Assembly (NCBI GenBank): GCA_029298735.1 | Contig: JANSLP010000012.1 | Location: 124,001 to 188,000 of the forward strand | DNA length: 64,000 bases | Direction: 5' to 3' | Source of the DNA: Ophiostoma sp. CBS 140.51 | Taxonomy: Eukaryota > Ascomycota > Sordariomycetes > Ophiostomatales > Ophiostomataceae | Shown here: one piece after another, positions 33,201-43,237 of the stretch | How the letters are laid out: each line of letters opens with the position of its first letter | Position numbering within the stretch: the stretch's first letter is position 1 | The notes under the pieces: generated by a model | What the model saw: the letters and a program-made list of their open reading frames with translations, nothing else | Database searches by the model: none | Told to the model about the DNA's origin: nothing | Translations under genes and position numbers: made by a program

Positions 33201-33880
33201 GCCGAGAGATCGGACGAGTTGAGTGCTTCAAGTGCGTCCCAGCGCTTGCCGTTTTCGTCAATAACGACCAGTGCTTGGCCCGTAGCCAGTCGGGAAGCAT
33301 CCAGATAGGTCTCGATGACCATGGGTGGAGGCCGGTGTTCGAATCCGCCACAGTGTTTCCAGACCTTGAGCTCGTCTTTGAAGTCGTCGATATCCTCAGT
33401 TTCGATTTGGAACTGTGTCATCCAGTTAGTATATTGGAGGTCGGTGAGGCTGTTTGTCACCGCCGGCATGTCAACTTACCCATTTATTTGTCTTGCGACC
33501 CCGACCCCCGCCTGATGGCGTGGTCGGGATCCGTGCCTGTGCGACGAGTACAGCAGCTTTGAGATGGAAGTTCTGTAGTAACGGATATGGTTAGCGGGGA
33601 CAATAAAAGATAGAAAAGAAGGGACATGGGGGCTCACCTGTATTATTTGGTCCAGCTTCTTGATGGACTCTTTTGTTGGACCCCCAGAAGCCAGACCCGT
33701 GGCAGATGAAACACCGCTATCGCCGCCGCCATCAAGTGACGGGCCCGGCGGCGCAGCTTCCGAGGTAGCGCGCGACCGGCTGGCGAGTGCGTCTCTCGGA
33801 TTGTTTGTGCGTGTGGGGTTGGTCTGGGGTTGGGTCGCGGGTGAGTAGCCGCCGCGAGGCGGCCGCGATTGTTGATGCAT
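30248..33880 (-). CDS. Autophagy protein Atg13
   Basis: Three exons (minus): 33880-33638, 33572-33480, 33412-30248; 1166 residues. Introns are 65 bp (GTGAGC...CTACAG) and 67 bp (GTAAGT...ACACAG). The 93-bp middle exon restores the conserved run KLDQIIQ-NFHLKAAVLVAQAR ... RKTNKW-FQIETEDIDDF at the start of the HORMA domain. Atg13 is the regulatory subunit of the Atg1 kinase complex, dephosphorylated on TORC1 inhibition to nucleate the phagophore. The HORMA domain spans roughly residues 72-390 (GFEHRPPPMVIETYLD, STEIILERWKIEL, IYKRSIVFFRSLF) with Ser/Gly insertions; the remainder is a long disordered Ser-rich tail with many candidate phosphosites and a Gln run (about 30560-30605), as is typical for fungal Atg13. 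Start MHQQSRPPRGG chosen because the upstream in-frame extension lacks an ATG. Confidence 0.95.
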
Positions 33881-36800
33881 TGTGCGGTTGTGTGTGTGTA
33901 TGCGTACGTGTATGCGTATGTGCAGGAGTTTCGTTGCTATCGATGGCGGTTCGTCGTCGATGGACGTCGCCTTGTCAGCGTCCGCTGAGGCCCAAGCCCG
34001 CCCCAATGCGCTGGGTTGGGGGGGAGAGAAGGAGGATGGCCGCGGAGGTGACTAGGGAAGGGGGAAAGGTTTCGAAGTCGATGCAGCGGACTACATTTAT
34101 CTGGATTCGCCGTCTCGATGGGGAGGGAGGGATGCAAGTTGCACCGAAGTTGAGAAGGATGGCCAGGCGTAGTCAGATGCGTGAGGCGAGATGTGAGAGG
34201 CGATGAGATCCTGTGCGTTCGTCGTCAAGCGCTTGCCGAGTGTCGTTGCAGAAGCTGGACAAGCTGCGCGAAAGCTGGCGGCTGGCAACTGGCGGTTGAG
34301 GGTTTATGCGAGGTCCGGAACCTGCCTCTGGGATCGGCCGCCTTGGTTAATGTTTTGTCTTGGAAGCCTCTTTGGTAGGCTGCTGCAGCTGGTGCTTGTT
34401 TGCTTTTTGTTCCTTTGATTTGCTGCTTGCTTTTGCTGCTACCTCATGCAGGACGAGGGACGGGGCTGCAGGTGCTGTGATTTGACGGGCCTTGGCCTGC
34501 GGTTTGTAGTTTGTGGGCTGGCGGACCGGGGTGTGCGTATCCTGTGTGTGGTCAAGGTGGGCGCTGTGTTCGTGGTGTGTTTGCGAGCGGGCATGCCGCC
34601 AGACACAAAAAAGAAACAGGAACGTGGTGTCGTCAACCTCCAACGCCGGCGAGATGGGGTCCGGGATGGGAAGGGGGAGAAAGGAGGAGAGAGGGCCCAG
34701 CAGCTGGACGGAAGCTGGAGAGGCTGTTGGGATGATGGATAGGGTTGGACGATGACGGTTTTGCCGGCCGATACCGATGTAAGGCGGTCTGGGCTGCCCT
34801 GTGTCTTTGTGTTGATTGTCTTGTGGCTCAGTGGTCCAAGTGGTCCAACTTTGGGTCTGCGGACAACAAATGCGAAAAGATGGGCTGGGCCCTACAGTCG
34901 TCGCTCTGTAAGGTACAGTGTGAGAAGTGGTGTCTTGGAGTAGGCCCACGGCTAGGCCCTGTGGCACGGTGTCAGCGGGGGAAACAGAAAGGTGTGGGCC
35001 GCTTGGGTAGGAAATGTCTCTGACGATGAACGGCCAGGCCGGGGTGTCAAAGTGTGTGATGCCTTTTGACAACGAACTGGCGACTCGGAGAAAACAAGAG
35101 AAAAGGCGGCAAAAGATGCTGCAAATGGTGCTTCAACGAAAGAGGATGGAAACACAAGAGAAATGCGGACAAAAACAGAGGCTCATAATCAATGAGGCTG
35201 CAAGATAAAGGGAAAAAGAAGACAGGACAAACGGATCGATACAACAATGCAACAAGACAAACCTCTTCCAGTGTGACCAGCTGCACCAGGTGATGTGCAG
35301 ACAAGGGAGAGAAAGAGGAGAGAGGAGACGAACAAGACAGGGGAACCAAGGACGAGAACGGGAACGAGAGGCGAGAGGAGGCAAGCAAAAGCAGCAACAG
35401 AGCAGAGAGAATCGACATAAAAGGGGAGGGCTAAGGCTGCATGACTAGGACCTGGCGGTAGGCGGGTGCCATGCGCTGGCCTGGCCTGCGTTCGATCGTC
35501 TAGCCTAGCTCGTTGGTGGCCGAAATGGAGACTGGTCGCGATAACAGAGGCGTTGTGGGATGTAGGATGCGTGCGCAGTACGAAGTATGTTTATGTCGAT
35601 GTAATGCAAAGAGATGGACAAAACCAATGTCTACGAATTAGGCAAACCAGGGTACGATTGATGCAAGCACCTTCCTCAGCAGATACAGATAGACTTGCTC
35701 GTTACTCGATTGCTCTTGCCATTTTCACCTTTCGTCTGGTCGCCTTTTCTAGGTCCTTCTTGATTGGGATGCTCGATGCAAAGGCCGGGGAAGGCGTGAA
35801 CGAGCGTCAAGGTGGATGGGGCAAGGCGCGGACAACACAGCAAGCGTCATACCCGTGGGAACTGCGCTACGGCCAGTGAGCGGGCGCGAAAATTAGGGGA
35901 GTGACCAGGCCAAAACAGACCTAACCTTGGGAGGGGAAGAGCAAAACGAGGAGGGCAGGAGGGGAAAGAGGAGGAGAGGGCGCGCGTGCTGGCAGGTGGC
36001 CTGGTGCAGCTTGGGGGAAGGAGCGACCCACACCTACACTGTGTGCATTACTGTGAGGCCGACCACTGTCTAGCGCATGCGCTCTTCTTAAGACTGGCGC
36101 TCTCTGGCGCTGTTCGGAGCTCTTGCAACAGTGACTTGAGAGCGGTTACTCGCCGTAACGCAGCTGGAGATCCCATCCGATGACGAAATTACGAGTCGCT
36201 TACGGAATGTGCCGTTTCTGTGCACCGCACCAACAGCAACAGCTATTGTCGAGAAATCGAGAAAGAAGACTCGAGGGAGTGAAGAAAAGCCATTTTATGG
36301 TAAAAAGGACAAGAAAATGCATCATTGTCGGCGTGTATCCCGAATGGCTCAGAGGCCGAATCCGGAGTCGATTTTCGCCAGCAAAAAGAGTGGTCAAAGT
36401 AGTCAACTGATAACAGCATCGTACAGTGCGTAGTACACTATCTGTCACCGTCGGGGGCATTGACACTGTGCGACCTCGTGCGGCACACTTTGGCACGCCA
36501 CAGCCCTGTGCAATGATTGGCCAGGGGAGCTCGCTGTAATTCACAGCACGAACAGCTCCCCACAGCAAAGCACCACATTCACTCCTTCCTTTTCTTAACA
36601 TTGTCTCTACTGGTTGAACGTCTCCGATCTCTTTCACTTATTCGCCTCGCTTTAAGTCACCTTTGGCTCGCCTCCCTCCTTTATTACACAACGAACACAA
36701 CCACGATAAGAAAGGGAGGAAGTGCGGCGATTGCCAACCTATGTGCAGCCTCCGGGTATCTAGCACCGGTTCTGATAGTCCGTATGTTATGATAGGTGCA

Positions 36801-38074
36801 GATAATAACACAATCATCACATGTTCTATCGAGGGAGGATAGGGCTATTTTTGTTGCTTTTTGTGACTTGCGCATGTCGTGGGGTAAAATACATGTTCAA
36901 GCTGTAATCCCATCCATTGATCAATTAGGTCTTCTACTTTTCCCCTGTATTCTGTCGTTTTTTGCCGTTTCTGTGCTCGTCATTCGGATTGGCCAATTAT
37001 CAGGCCAATGCCCAGGCAGACGCCCGTTGAGGCTCAAGGCAACGACGCCAAAATTGACATCAAACTGCAGGAAATATTAAAAGGTCGAGAAAATAAAAGA
37101 GATCCTTTCAATCTCGTTCCATCCATGCACCCTGCCAACACCTTTTGACAATTGTTGGAGCTACTGCGGGCACCCGTCGAAAGGGAGAGCCAAACACGCA
37201 TCCTTAATGTGAGTGGGGTTATGACTGTTGAAGTGACTCCAAGAGAGAAGGCTGTGACAGCATCCATGGGGACCTTGGAGTCATCAGGGGAGCCAGGGGC
37301 AGACCGGTACTTTCAAAAATGGCGGTGTTGGAATATGTGGTAGTTTAGGAGGTTGGATATATTTGATGCAGTACTGAATTAATTTATTTGTTTGGAGAAA
37401 AAAAAAGAAGCAGACCAAAAAAACAGTGAATATTTTTCTTTTATTTCCAAAAGAAAACACGAAGGATCGGTCTTGGGTGCCTAATAGGCCCACAACACTA
37501 TCAATGCCCGCCTCACCACTCACTGCAATAGCATTGGTTGACCGTTTTGTCCTCGAGAAGAAGCACTGTAACCTCGAAAGGGCGGAGGATCGAGCCCCAA
37601 ATGCCGGACATGGATCACCTTCCCTTTTCTGCATCTTTCTTGCTGCCGGCCTGTAAACTCTGTGCTACACCATCCAGGACGAACAATTGTCACAAACCAA
37701 AGAGTCAATGCCTCATCGGGTGGCACACAAATGCTTGTAGCTGCATGCAGCATGCCAATATATATTGTTGTCTCTATCGTGGACATTGTGGAGTTGTTAA
37801 TTGAAACGTGTCGAGGTAAATTAGGCTGCCCTTTCTCTTCTCTGTATCTTATAGGAGAACATGGGATCCTGTGAAACGCCGTCTAGAATATCATGAAAAA
37901 TAAACAAACCCGAGAAAAAAGCAGTAGAAGTGTAAGCCTTCGCCAACAAACTGGCGGTGTATATACAAGCAGGAAAAGATAAAAAAGAAGAGAAAAAGAA
38001 AACAAACCAGCATGCAAAGCTGTGGGTAATATAAACAACGAAAAACACGTAGCAGGGAGTGGGATAGGCAACTT
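33881..38074. other. Intergenic atg13 upstream / IBtk-like gene downstream
   Basis: About 4.2 kb without a recognisable gene. A CA/TG-rich microsatellite directly precedes the atg13 start (33889-33923); the next 1-1.5 kb is probably the atg13 promoter. The right end (about 36.9-38.0 kb) is AT-rich 3' flank of the IBtk-like gene. Frames up to about 240 codons (34347-35072 minus) have no conserved features. Confidence 0.5.
33889..33923. repeat. TG/CA microsatellite at the atg13 start
   Basis: TGTGTGTGTATGCGTACG followed by TGTATGCGTATGTG on the plus strand, read as CA-rich on the atg13 strand. It begins only nine bases upstream of the atg13 ATG, so it lies in the 5' UTR. Confidence 0.6.
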
Positions 38075-41000
38075 CTATGCCTTCCCACCTCGTCCACCAC
38101 CACCACCGCCGCCCCTTCTTCTCGAAGAGCCGCCTTCTCCACCGGCAGCAACTTCCAAGTGGTGGTGGCCGTCTCCATTACCCTGGGTATTACTACCTCC
38201 TCCACCCCCACCACGGCCTCCACGGTGGTTGCTTCTCCCGCCTCCACCACCACGTTCACCACCTCCACCCCCTGCTCCTCCTCGAGTGGCTGCCTTGTTG
38301 TTTGTGGAAGGTCTGTGCTTGCGAGACGATGATGCTGCCGCCTTGGCGTCACCACCATTGGATGACACTGCAGCTGCATCTGCTTTGGCACCATGACTCT
38401 GGCGTGCATCTGCGGCTTTGGCACCTCCTCGTCCTTCACGGTTGCCACGACCGCCCCGGCCACTGCCAGACCCCTTACTGCGTGACTGCTGGCGGCGCGT
38501 TTCCTCTTCCTGTGTCCGCTGGGTCTCCTGGTCCCACCACTCCTGGAAGGCCTGCTCCTGCTGGATCTCCTGCAAGCTGCGCTTGGCGACTGCCTCCTTC
38601 ATGGTTTCCTGCTCGAGCTGCTGCTGCAAGAAGATGTCTGCCATGGTCAGGCCCAGCACGGGCTCGGCCTTGGGTGCTGGCTTGATGTAGACCTTGGAGT
38701 GCGGTGCCAGTGGCGTCGACGAACCGGCGGGCGATGATGACGAACCGGCTGCACTGGGCCGTGGCTGGCCGGCAAAGCGTGTGTCGGGCGAGGCAGCACG
38801 GGGGCTGCGGTGCAGCGGCTTCTTGCCGGCCGCCTTAGGCAATGAGCCCAGTTTAGGGTCATCACGGGGCGGTGTGTTTGTGCCAGGCGTGGTCATAGGC
38901 GACGTAGACGCAGGCGGTATGGCAAGGTGTGTAGGCGTAGGCGTAGCTTGCTTGGCCCTTGGAGTCGAGGTCGAAGAGGGCGACTGGCTTGCATTGGCGG
39001 TGGTGTCCCAGGCCGGGCCCTTGGGCAAGCTCTTTGCAAGAGACTGTGCCTGCTGAAGCAGCTGTTGCTGTTGCTGCTGCTTCTTCCGCTCCTTTTGTGA
39101 CATCTTAGGCGCTGCGATTCTCGGCAAGGAAATGGCCGGAACAACTTCCTCGGGCTCGGCCCGCTGTTCCTTGAGACCGGCCGACAGTGCCGACTTTCTG
39201 GGGTCGATGAACGGCGCTGATGAAGACGTCTCGGTCAATATCGAGCGAATGTTCAGCCGCTCTGGTGTCGGCGTCGCAGTCGGTGAGCCCCAAGGCTTGG
39301 CACTGCTGTCTGCCGGTGTCTTGGGTGTTGTTGCCGTTGGGGCTGGAGTTGTAGGAGCACCGCGTTTGGCAAAGACACCAGGGTGGCGTGCCGGTGTTGT
39401 CGGTGGTGCAAAGGCGGACCCTGGCGAGACACCAAAGCCGCTTTCGTCATCAACAGCGTCGTCGGCCGCCGCAGCAGGATCACTGCGGCTTCCTGGGCGG
39501 GTACCTGCCAGAGGACTACCATTTGCCTCGTCTTCCTCCATGCTGAACATGAGGTCAACATGAGACGCTTTGGGCCGCAAGACGGGGCTCATTGGCTGCT
39601 GCTCATTCTTGTTGTGGCGGGACTTCCTTCTCGACCGTTCTGCACTCGGCGAGGCTGTTGGCATAAACAGGCTGCTGCTGTTGTCGTCGACACTGCCGAC
39701 ACGGCCCTTAAAAGAGGACGAGACAGCCCGGCGGTCATCGTCGCGGTGCGACGCCTTAAAGGCCATCTCACGCACCCGGCGCTGCCGCTCTTCGTCCATG
39801 TCCTGGGGCAGCTCGGGGTACTTTTGAAGGAGCTCAACCATGGCCCGACCACTGCGTGCAAACGGCATCTGTGTGAGCTGGTTGTCGCGCACAATAGCGT
39901 TCAGGTCTTGGAGCAGTTCCTCATCGAGGTCGTCCAGCAAGTGGTTCTCGAGCATTGTCTCCATCTGCAAGCAAATGTACTCCAGGGCCGCATCCTTGAA
40001 CTCGCTGACAGCACAGACACTGATCGTGTTGAGCAGGTGCGAGATGTTGCGTGTTGTGGCAAACTGGCCGATGACCAGCTGGCAGATCTGGGATAGACGG
40101 TCGAGCATGAGCTCGTTGGCGATGCTCAGGACATCGAGCACGGCGTCAAAAAATGCTTCCAAGTCGGGCGAGACCAGCGAATCAAACAACTCAGGGCCGG
40201 CATCGGCATACAGGTACTGAAGAACAAACTGGAAGGCCTTGGGGTCCATATGCTTCAGGTCCAGCTTGACCTTGCTCTTCACTGCGGTCTGAGTCGACGT
40301 CTGCCGGCGGTTGGCCAGCCACTGACCACCAGAGCGGCCATGGAAGAGACCCTCGAACCATGGGCACCGTTGGCACAAGAAAACACTATGGACGGGCAGC
40401 TCGGCACCGTTGAGCTCCAATACGGCATCGCCATCTTCAAAGAAGCGGCTGTCCTTCATAGCCATCCGGAAGTCATCATGCATGGTCTGCTTGGGTTCGG
40501 TCTGGATACGGACAGCGGCCTCGAGTTGGGGCATGTTGAGGCGTGTCGCTGCCTTCATGACCTCTGTACGGACTTGGCGATAGCGGTATGCCAACGGTTG
40601 TGCCTGGCGTGCATAGTTCCACACTGGGATAACCTTGTCCTCATAAAAGAAAAGAACAAAGTTAAGCAGACTCAAGATGTCCAGGCCGTGGAAAGTGATG
40701 ACGGCCACGCTGTCTCCGCTGTCAGTCTGCTTTGTCTGGATAGACAAAATCTTAGGCAGCTCAAATGTGCCGTCCCCGTTCCGGCACTGCGCCAGCGCAT
40801 CACGCAAGACACTGCTGCGAGCAGAGGCAATCCAGCTGTGGACAGGTATCCGAATCTCGGGCGACAAAGACGTGCAAACCAGAACACCGGGGGCAGGCGA
40901 GCCGCGGTTTTCGAATGACCAGTCAGTAAGGTAGTCAGTCAGATCGCTCTCGAGCTCGGTTGCACGCAGAATATTGTAGGCCACAGGTCCCAAGCGCTCT

Positions 41001-43237
41001 TGGAGAGAGGCAGCGTCCCAGAACTTGAGTGTGTCTGCATCCTTGGTCTCCGGCTCGGACGACGTAAAGTCGCTAATCGCCATGAGTGGACGGACGTCCT
41101 CCCACAATGACTGCTCCTCGACACCAATCTGTTCCTTGATGACGTCGGAGTCGCACCGGATGGCTGCAAAGGCACCAAAGGCCGAGCTGCGCACAGTGGC
41201 CACGTTTGTAATGTACGGCACGCGCTGGAACTTGTAGTCCTTCTTCTTGAGGTTTTTCTGGGCACCACTGCTGCTGACGTGTGCATCCTTGGCCTTGGCA
41301 CGCTTGATACGCCGCCATACAGCACCAGAGTGCGTACTGATAATGACAGATCCTTGCTCACCCACGTCCACAGACCGCACACCATCCTTGCGGGCATTCC
41401 AGATGCACTGCGGTGTTGTCAGGGCGTCGCGGATCTTGGACGGGTTGGTAGTCGACGTCGCCGATTGGTTGCCCTCGGACAAGTTGGTCAAGCTCATAGT
41501 GAACAAGTCACCACGGCTGGTGACGGCAGCAATCGTCTCGCCGCCAGAGGCAATGTAGTTGATCTGGTTGCGCCCGGCATCGTAGCGTGAGGACATGTTA
41601 AAGTTGCCGAGACGGTTGCCAAAGGTCTCCGTGAAAGGGAATTTGACAATCTTGTAGCCATAGCTCGTGAAGACGCAGACGGTGTGGTTAGCAAGTAGAC
41701 ACGTCGTAGCCTTGTCGATGGCCGAGACGGCGACGATGGGAGACGAGAAGAGAGACGCAGCCACCTTGCGCGGGACGGTCTGGATGTCAAGGGACCGCGA
41801 GTCTGCATCCATGAGCGCCAGCTGGCCAACGTTCTTGCCCCAGCAGTAGAGTGAGGAGCCAGTGTGGGCCACTGAGTGTATGGCAGATGCAGCAACACCC
41901 AGGATGGTCTCTTTCCGCAGCGGACCGAACACTTGCCGCGGCGTGGCAGTCATGGGGTCTTCGTCACGCTTGGGCGATGGCGGGAGGGCGTAGCCAAGCT
42001 GTGAGAAAGTGTTGACACCCCAAGTCCAGAGCTCGCCGTTGTCAGTGACGGCCATGCTGTGGTTCTGCCCGAGGGCCACCTGGACAATCTTCCGGTCGGT
42101 GAACGGTCCCTGGACGGGCTCAAAAGAAAAGCGGGTGTTCTCGTCGCCCAGGCCCAGACGGCCACCGCGACCAATACCGCACATGTAGAGGTTGGATACC
42201 GGGTCGGCGGTCAAGATGGCGCTGTGCAGCTTGGAAAGGACAACGTCGTGGATGAGCAGCGGCCGGCCCTGGATCAACGCAGGCACGTTTTCAATGCCGT
42301 CGGAGGGCGACGGAACATCAACCTGGTCAAGTTGCTTGGTCGCTTCGAGGTGTTCCTCGTAGAAGCGGTGTACCAGGTGGTCGGGCCGCTTGAGGTACAC
42401 ACGCTCGGGGAATTGGCGGTCGTCACCATCGCCGAGACCAAGGGTCAAGTTCTTGTTGCTGCCAAAGAAGAAGAGGTCTTCGCCGTCCACGAGCGCCTGG
42501 AGACCGCCGGTGTTAGTTGGGCGGTTCTGCTGGATAGCCACCTCTTCGTCGTCAGAGTCGTCGTTGGTGGGAGCTGCCGCATCATCAAGGGCGTCGAGAA
42601 GGCGCTCGCCAATAGTCGAGTTGTACAAATCAAAGGGACTGTTTCCCTCGTGGTCCTTGGTCTTGATCAGCTGACCAATGCGGCCCACGGGCGCACCGAG
42701 GGTCTGGCCAGCAATATCCTTGCGCTCCTTCAACAGGAGCAGCCGGGCAATGGCAATGTTGCCGGCATAGAGGGCCCGGTGCAGCGCATTCCAGCCGCTT
42801 TCCGGGTCCTGTACGTAAATGTCGATTGCGGGGTGTTCGAGGAGCGCCTGAACAAAAAGGACGGCATTCTCGGAGGTCGAGGCGGCGGCACGGAGGAGGA
42901 TCGTCAAGCCGGCATGGTCCCGGCTGTTGATCTCAGCCTTGCCAATACCGCCGCCACCGGCGCCGGACTTGGCCGGGCCGAAGCCAGCGCCGAAGCCTGA
43001 GGCCTTACGGGGCTTGCCGGCCGAGGCACGGGGAGAAGTCGCATAGGGGCTGCCTCCGATATCTCCGGGGCCACCAGGACTTGCAGCTCCTCCTATTCCT
43101 CCGCCGCTGCCCCCGCCGCCTGCGCTCGGGTTTGCGTTCCAAACAGCAGCTGCCTGAGCGCTATGGCCCGTCAGGGCGAGCAGGCGTCGAAAGCGCTCGA
43201 CATTGTCTGCAATGTAGCACGACCAGAGTTGACTCAT
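38075..43237 (-). CDS. Ankyrin-RCC1-BTB-BTB protein (IBtk-type) with Gly/Arg-rich tail
   Basis: Single exon, 1720 residues. Order of parts: ankyrin-like repeats (about 108-205, GLTILLRAAAS and GWNALHRALYAGN); an RCC1-type beta-propeller (about 250-650, with LYMCGIGRGGRLGLGDE, LWTWGVNTFSQLGY, LYCWGKNVGQLAL); a first BTB/POZ (about 785-905); a second BTB (about 930-1060, GDAVLELNGAELPVHSVFL) followed by a BACK-like helical part; and a disordered C-terminus with VLGLTMADIFLQQ, SLQEIQQEQAFQEWWDQE and finally about 110 residues rich in Gly and Arg. This order matches human Inhibitor of Bruton's tyrosine kinase (IBTK) and its fungal counterparts, thought to be substrate receptors for Cullin-3 ubiquitin ligases. 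The Arg-Gly tail suggests RNA contact and is an inference. No intron is needed to maintain the conserved domains. Confidence 0.9.
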   Translation of the reverse strand: MSQLWSCYIADNVERFRRLLALTGHSAQAAAVWNANPSAGGGGSGGGIGGAASPGGPGDIGGSPYATSPRASAGKPRKASGFGAGFGPAKSGAGGGGIGKAEINSRDHAGLTILLRAAASTSENAVLFVQALLEHPAIDIYVQDPESGWNALHRALYAGNIAIARLLLLKERKDIAGQTLGAPVGRIGQLIKTKDHEGNSPFDLYNSTIGERLLDALDDAAAPTNDDSDDEEVAIQQNRPTNTGGLQALVDGEDLFFFGSNKNLTLGLGDGDDRQFPERVYLKRPDHLVHRFYEEHLEATKQLDQVDVPSPSDGIENVPALIQGRPLLIHDVVLSKLHSAILTADPVSNLYMCGIGRGGRLGLGDENTRFSFEPVQGPFTDRKIVQVALGQNHSMAVTDNGELWTWGVNTFSQLGYALPPSPKRDEDPMTATPRQVFGPLRKETILGVAASAIHSVAHTGSSLYCWGKNVGQLALMDADSRSLDIQTVPRKVAASLFSSPIVAVSAIDKATTCLLANHTVCVFTSYGYKIVKFPFTETFGNRLGNFNMSSRYDAGRNQINYIASGGETIAAVTSRGDLFTMSLTNLSEGNQSATSTTNPSKIRDALTTPQCIWNARKDGVRSVDVGEQGSVIISTHSGAVWRRIKRAKAKDAHVSSSGAQKNLKKKDYKFQRVPYITNVATVRSSAFGAFAAIRCDSDVIKEQIGVEEQSLWEDVRPLMAISDFTSSEPETKDADTLKFWDAASLQERLGPVAYNILRATELESDLTDYLTDWSFENRGSPAPGVLVCTSLSPEIRIPVHSWIASARSSVLRDALAQCRNGDGTFELPKILSIQTKQTDSGDSVAVITFHGLDILSLLNFVLFFYEDKVIPVWNYARQAQPLAYRYRQVRTEVMKAATRLNMPQLEAAVRIQTEPKQTMHDDFRMAMKDSRFFEDGDAVLELNGAELPVHSVFLCQRCPWFEGLFHGRSGGQWLANRRQTSTQTAVKSKVKLDLKHMDPKAFQFVLQYLYADAGPELFDSLVSPDLEAFFDAVLDVLSIANELMLDRLSQICQLVIGQFATTRNISHLLNTISVCAVSEFKDAALEYICLQMETMLENHLLDDLDEELLQDLNAIVRDNQLTQMPFARSGRAMVELLQKYPELPQDMDEERQRRVREMAFKASHRDDDRRAVSSSFKGRVGSVDDNSSSLFMPTASPSAERSRRKSRHNKNEQQPMSPVLRPKASHVDLMFSMEEDEANGSPLAGTRPGSRSDPAAAADDAVDDESGFGVSPGSAFAPPTTPARHPGVFAKRGAPTTPAPTATTPKTPADSSAKPWGSPTATPTPERLNIRSILTETSSSAPFIDPRKSALSAGLKEQRAEPEEVVPAISLPRIAAPKMSQKERKKQQQQQQLLQQAQSLAKSLPKGPAWDTTANASQSPSSTSTPRAKQATPTPTHLAIPPASTSPMTTPGTNTPPRDDPKLGSLPKAAGKKPLHRSPRAASPDTRFAGQPRPSAAGSSSSPAGSSTPLAPHSKVYIKPAPKAEPVLGLTMADIFLQQQLEQETMKEAVAKRSLQEIQQEQAFQEWWDQETQRTQEEETRRQQSRSKGSGSGRGGRGNREGRGGAKAADARQSHGAKADAAAVSSNGGDAKAAASSSRKHRPSTNNKAATRGGAGGGGGERGGGGGRSNHRGGRGGGGGGSNTQGNGDGHHHLEVAAGGEGGSSRRRGGGGGGGRGGKA

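Noticed and set aside
33413..33479. Start at MPAVTNSLTDLQ for Atg13
   Set aside because: Those codons are intron 2; splicing instead restores TNKWFQIETED, the conserved HORMA start.
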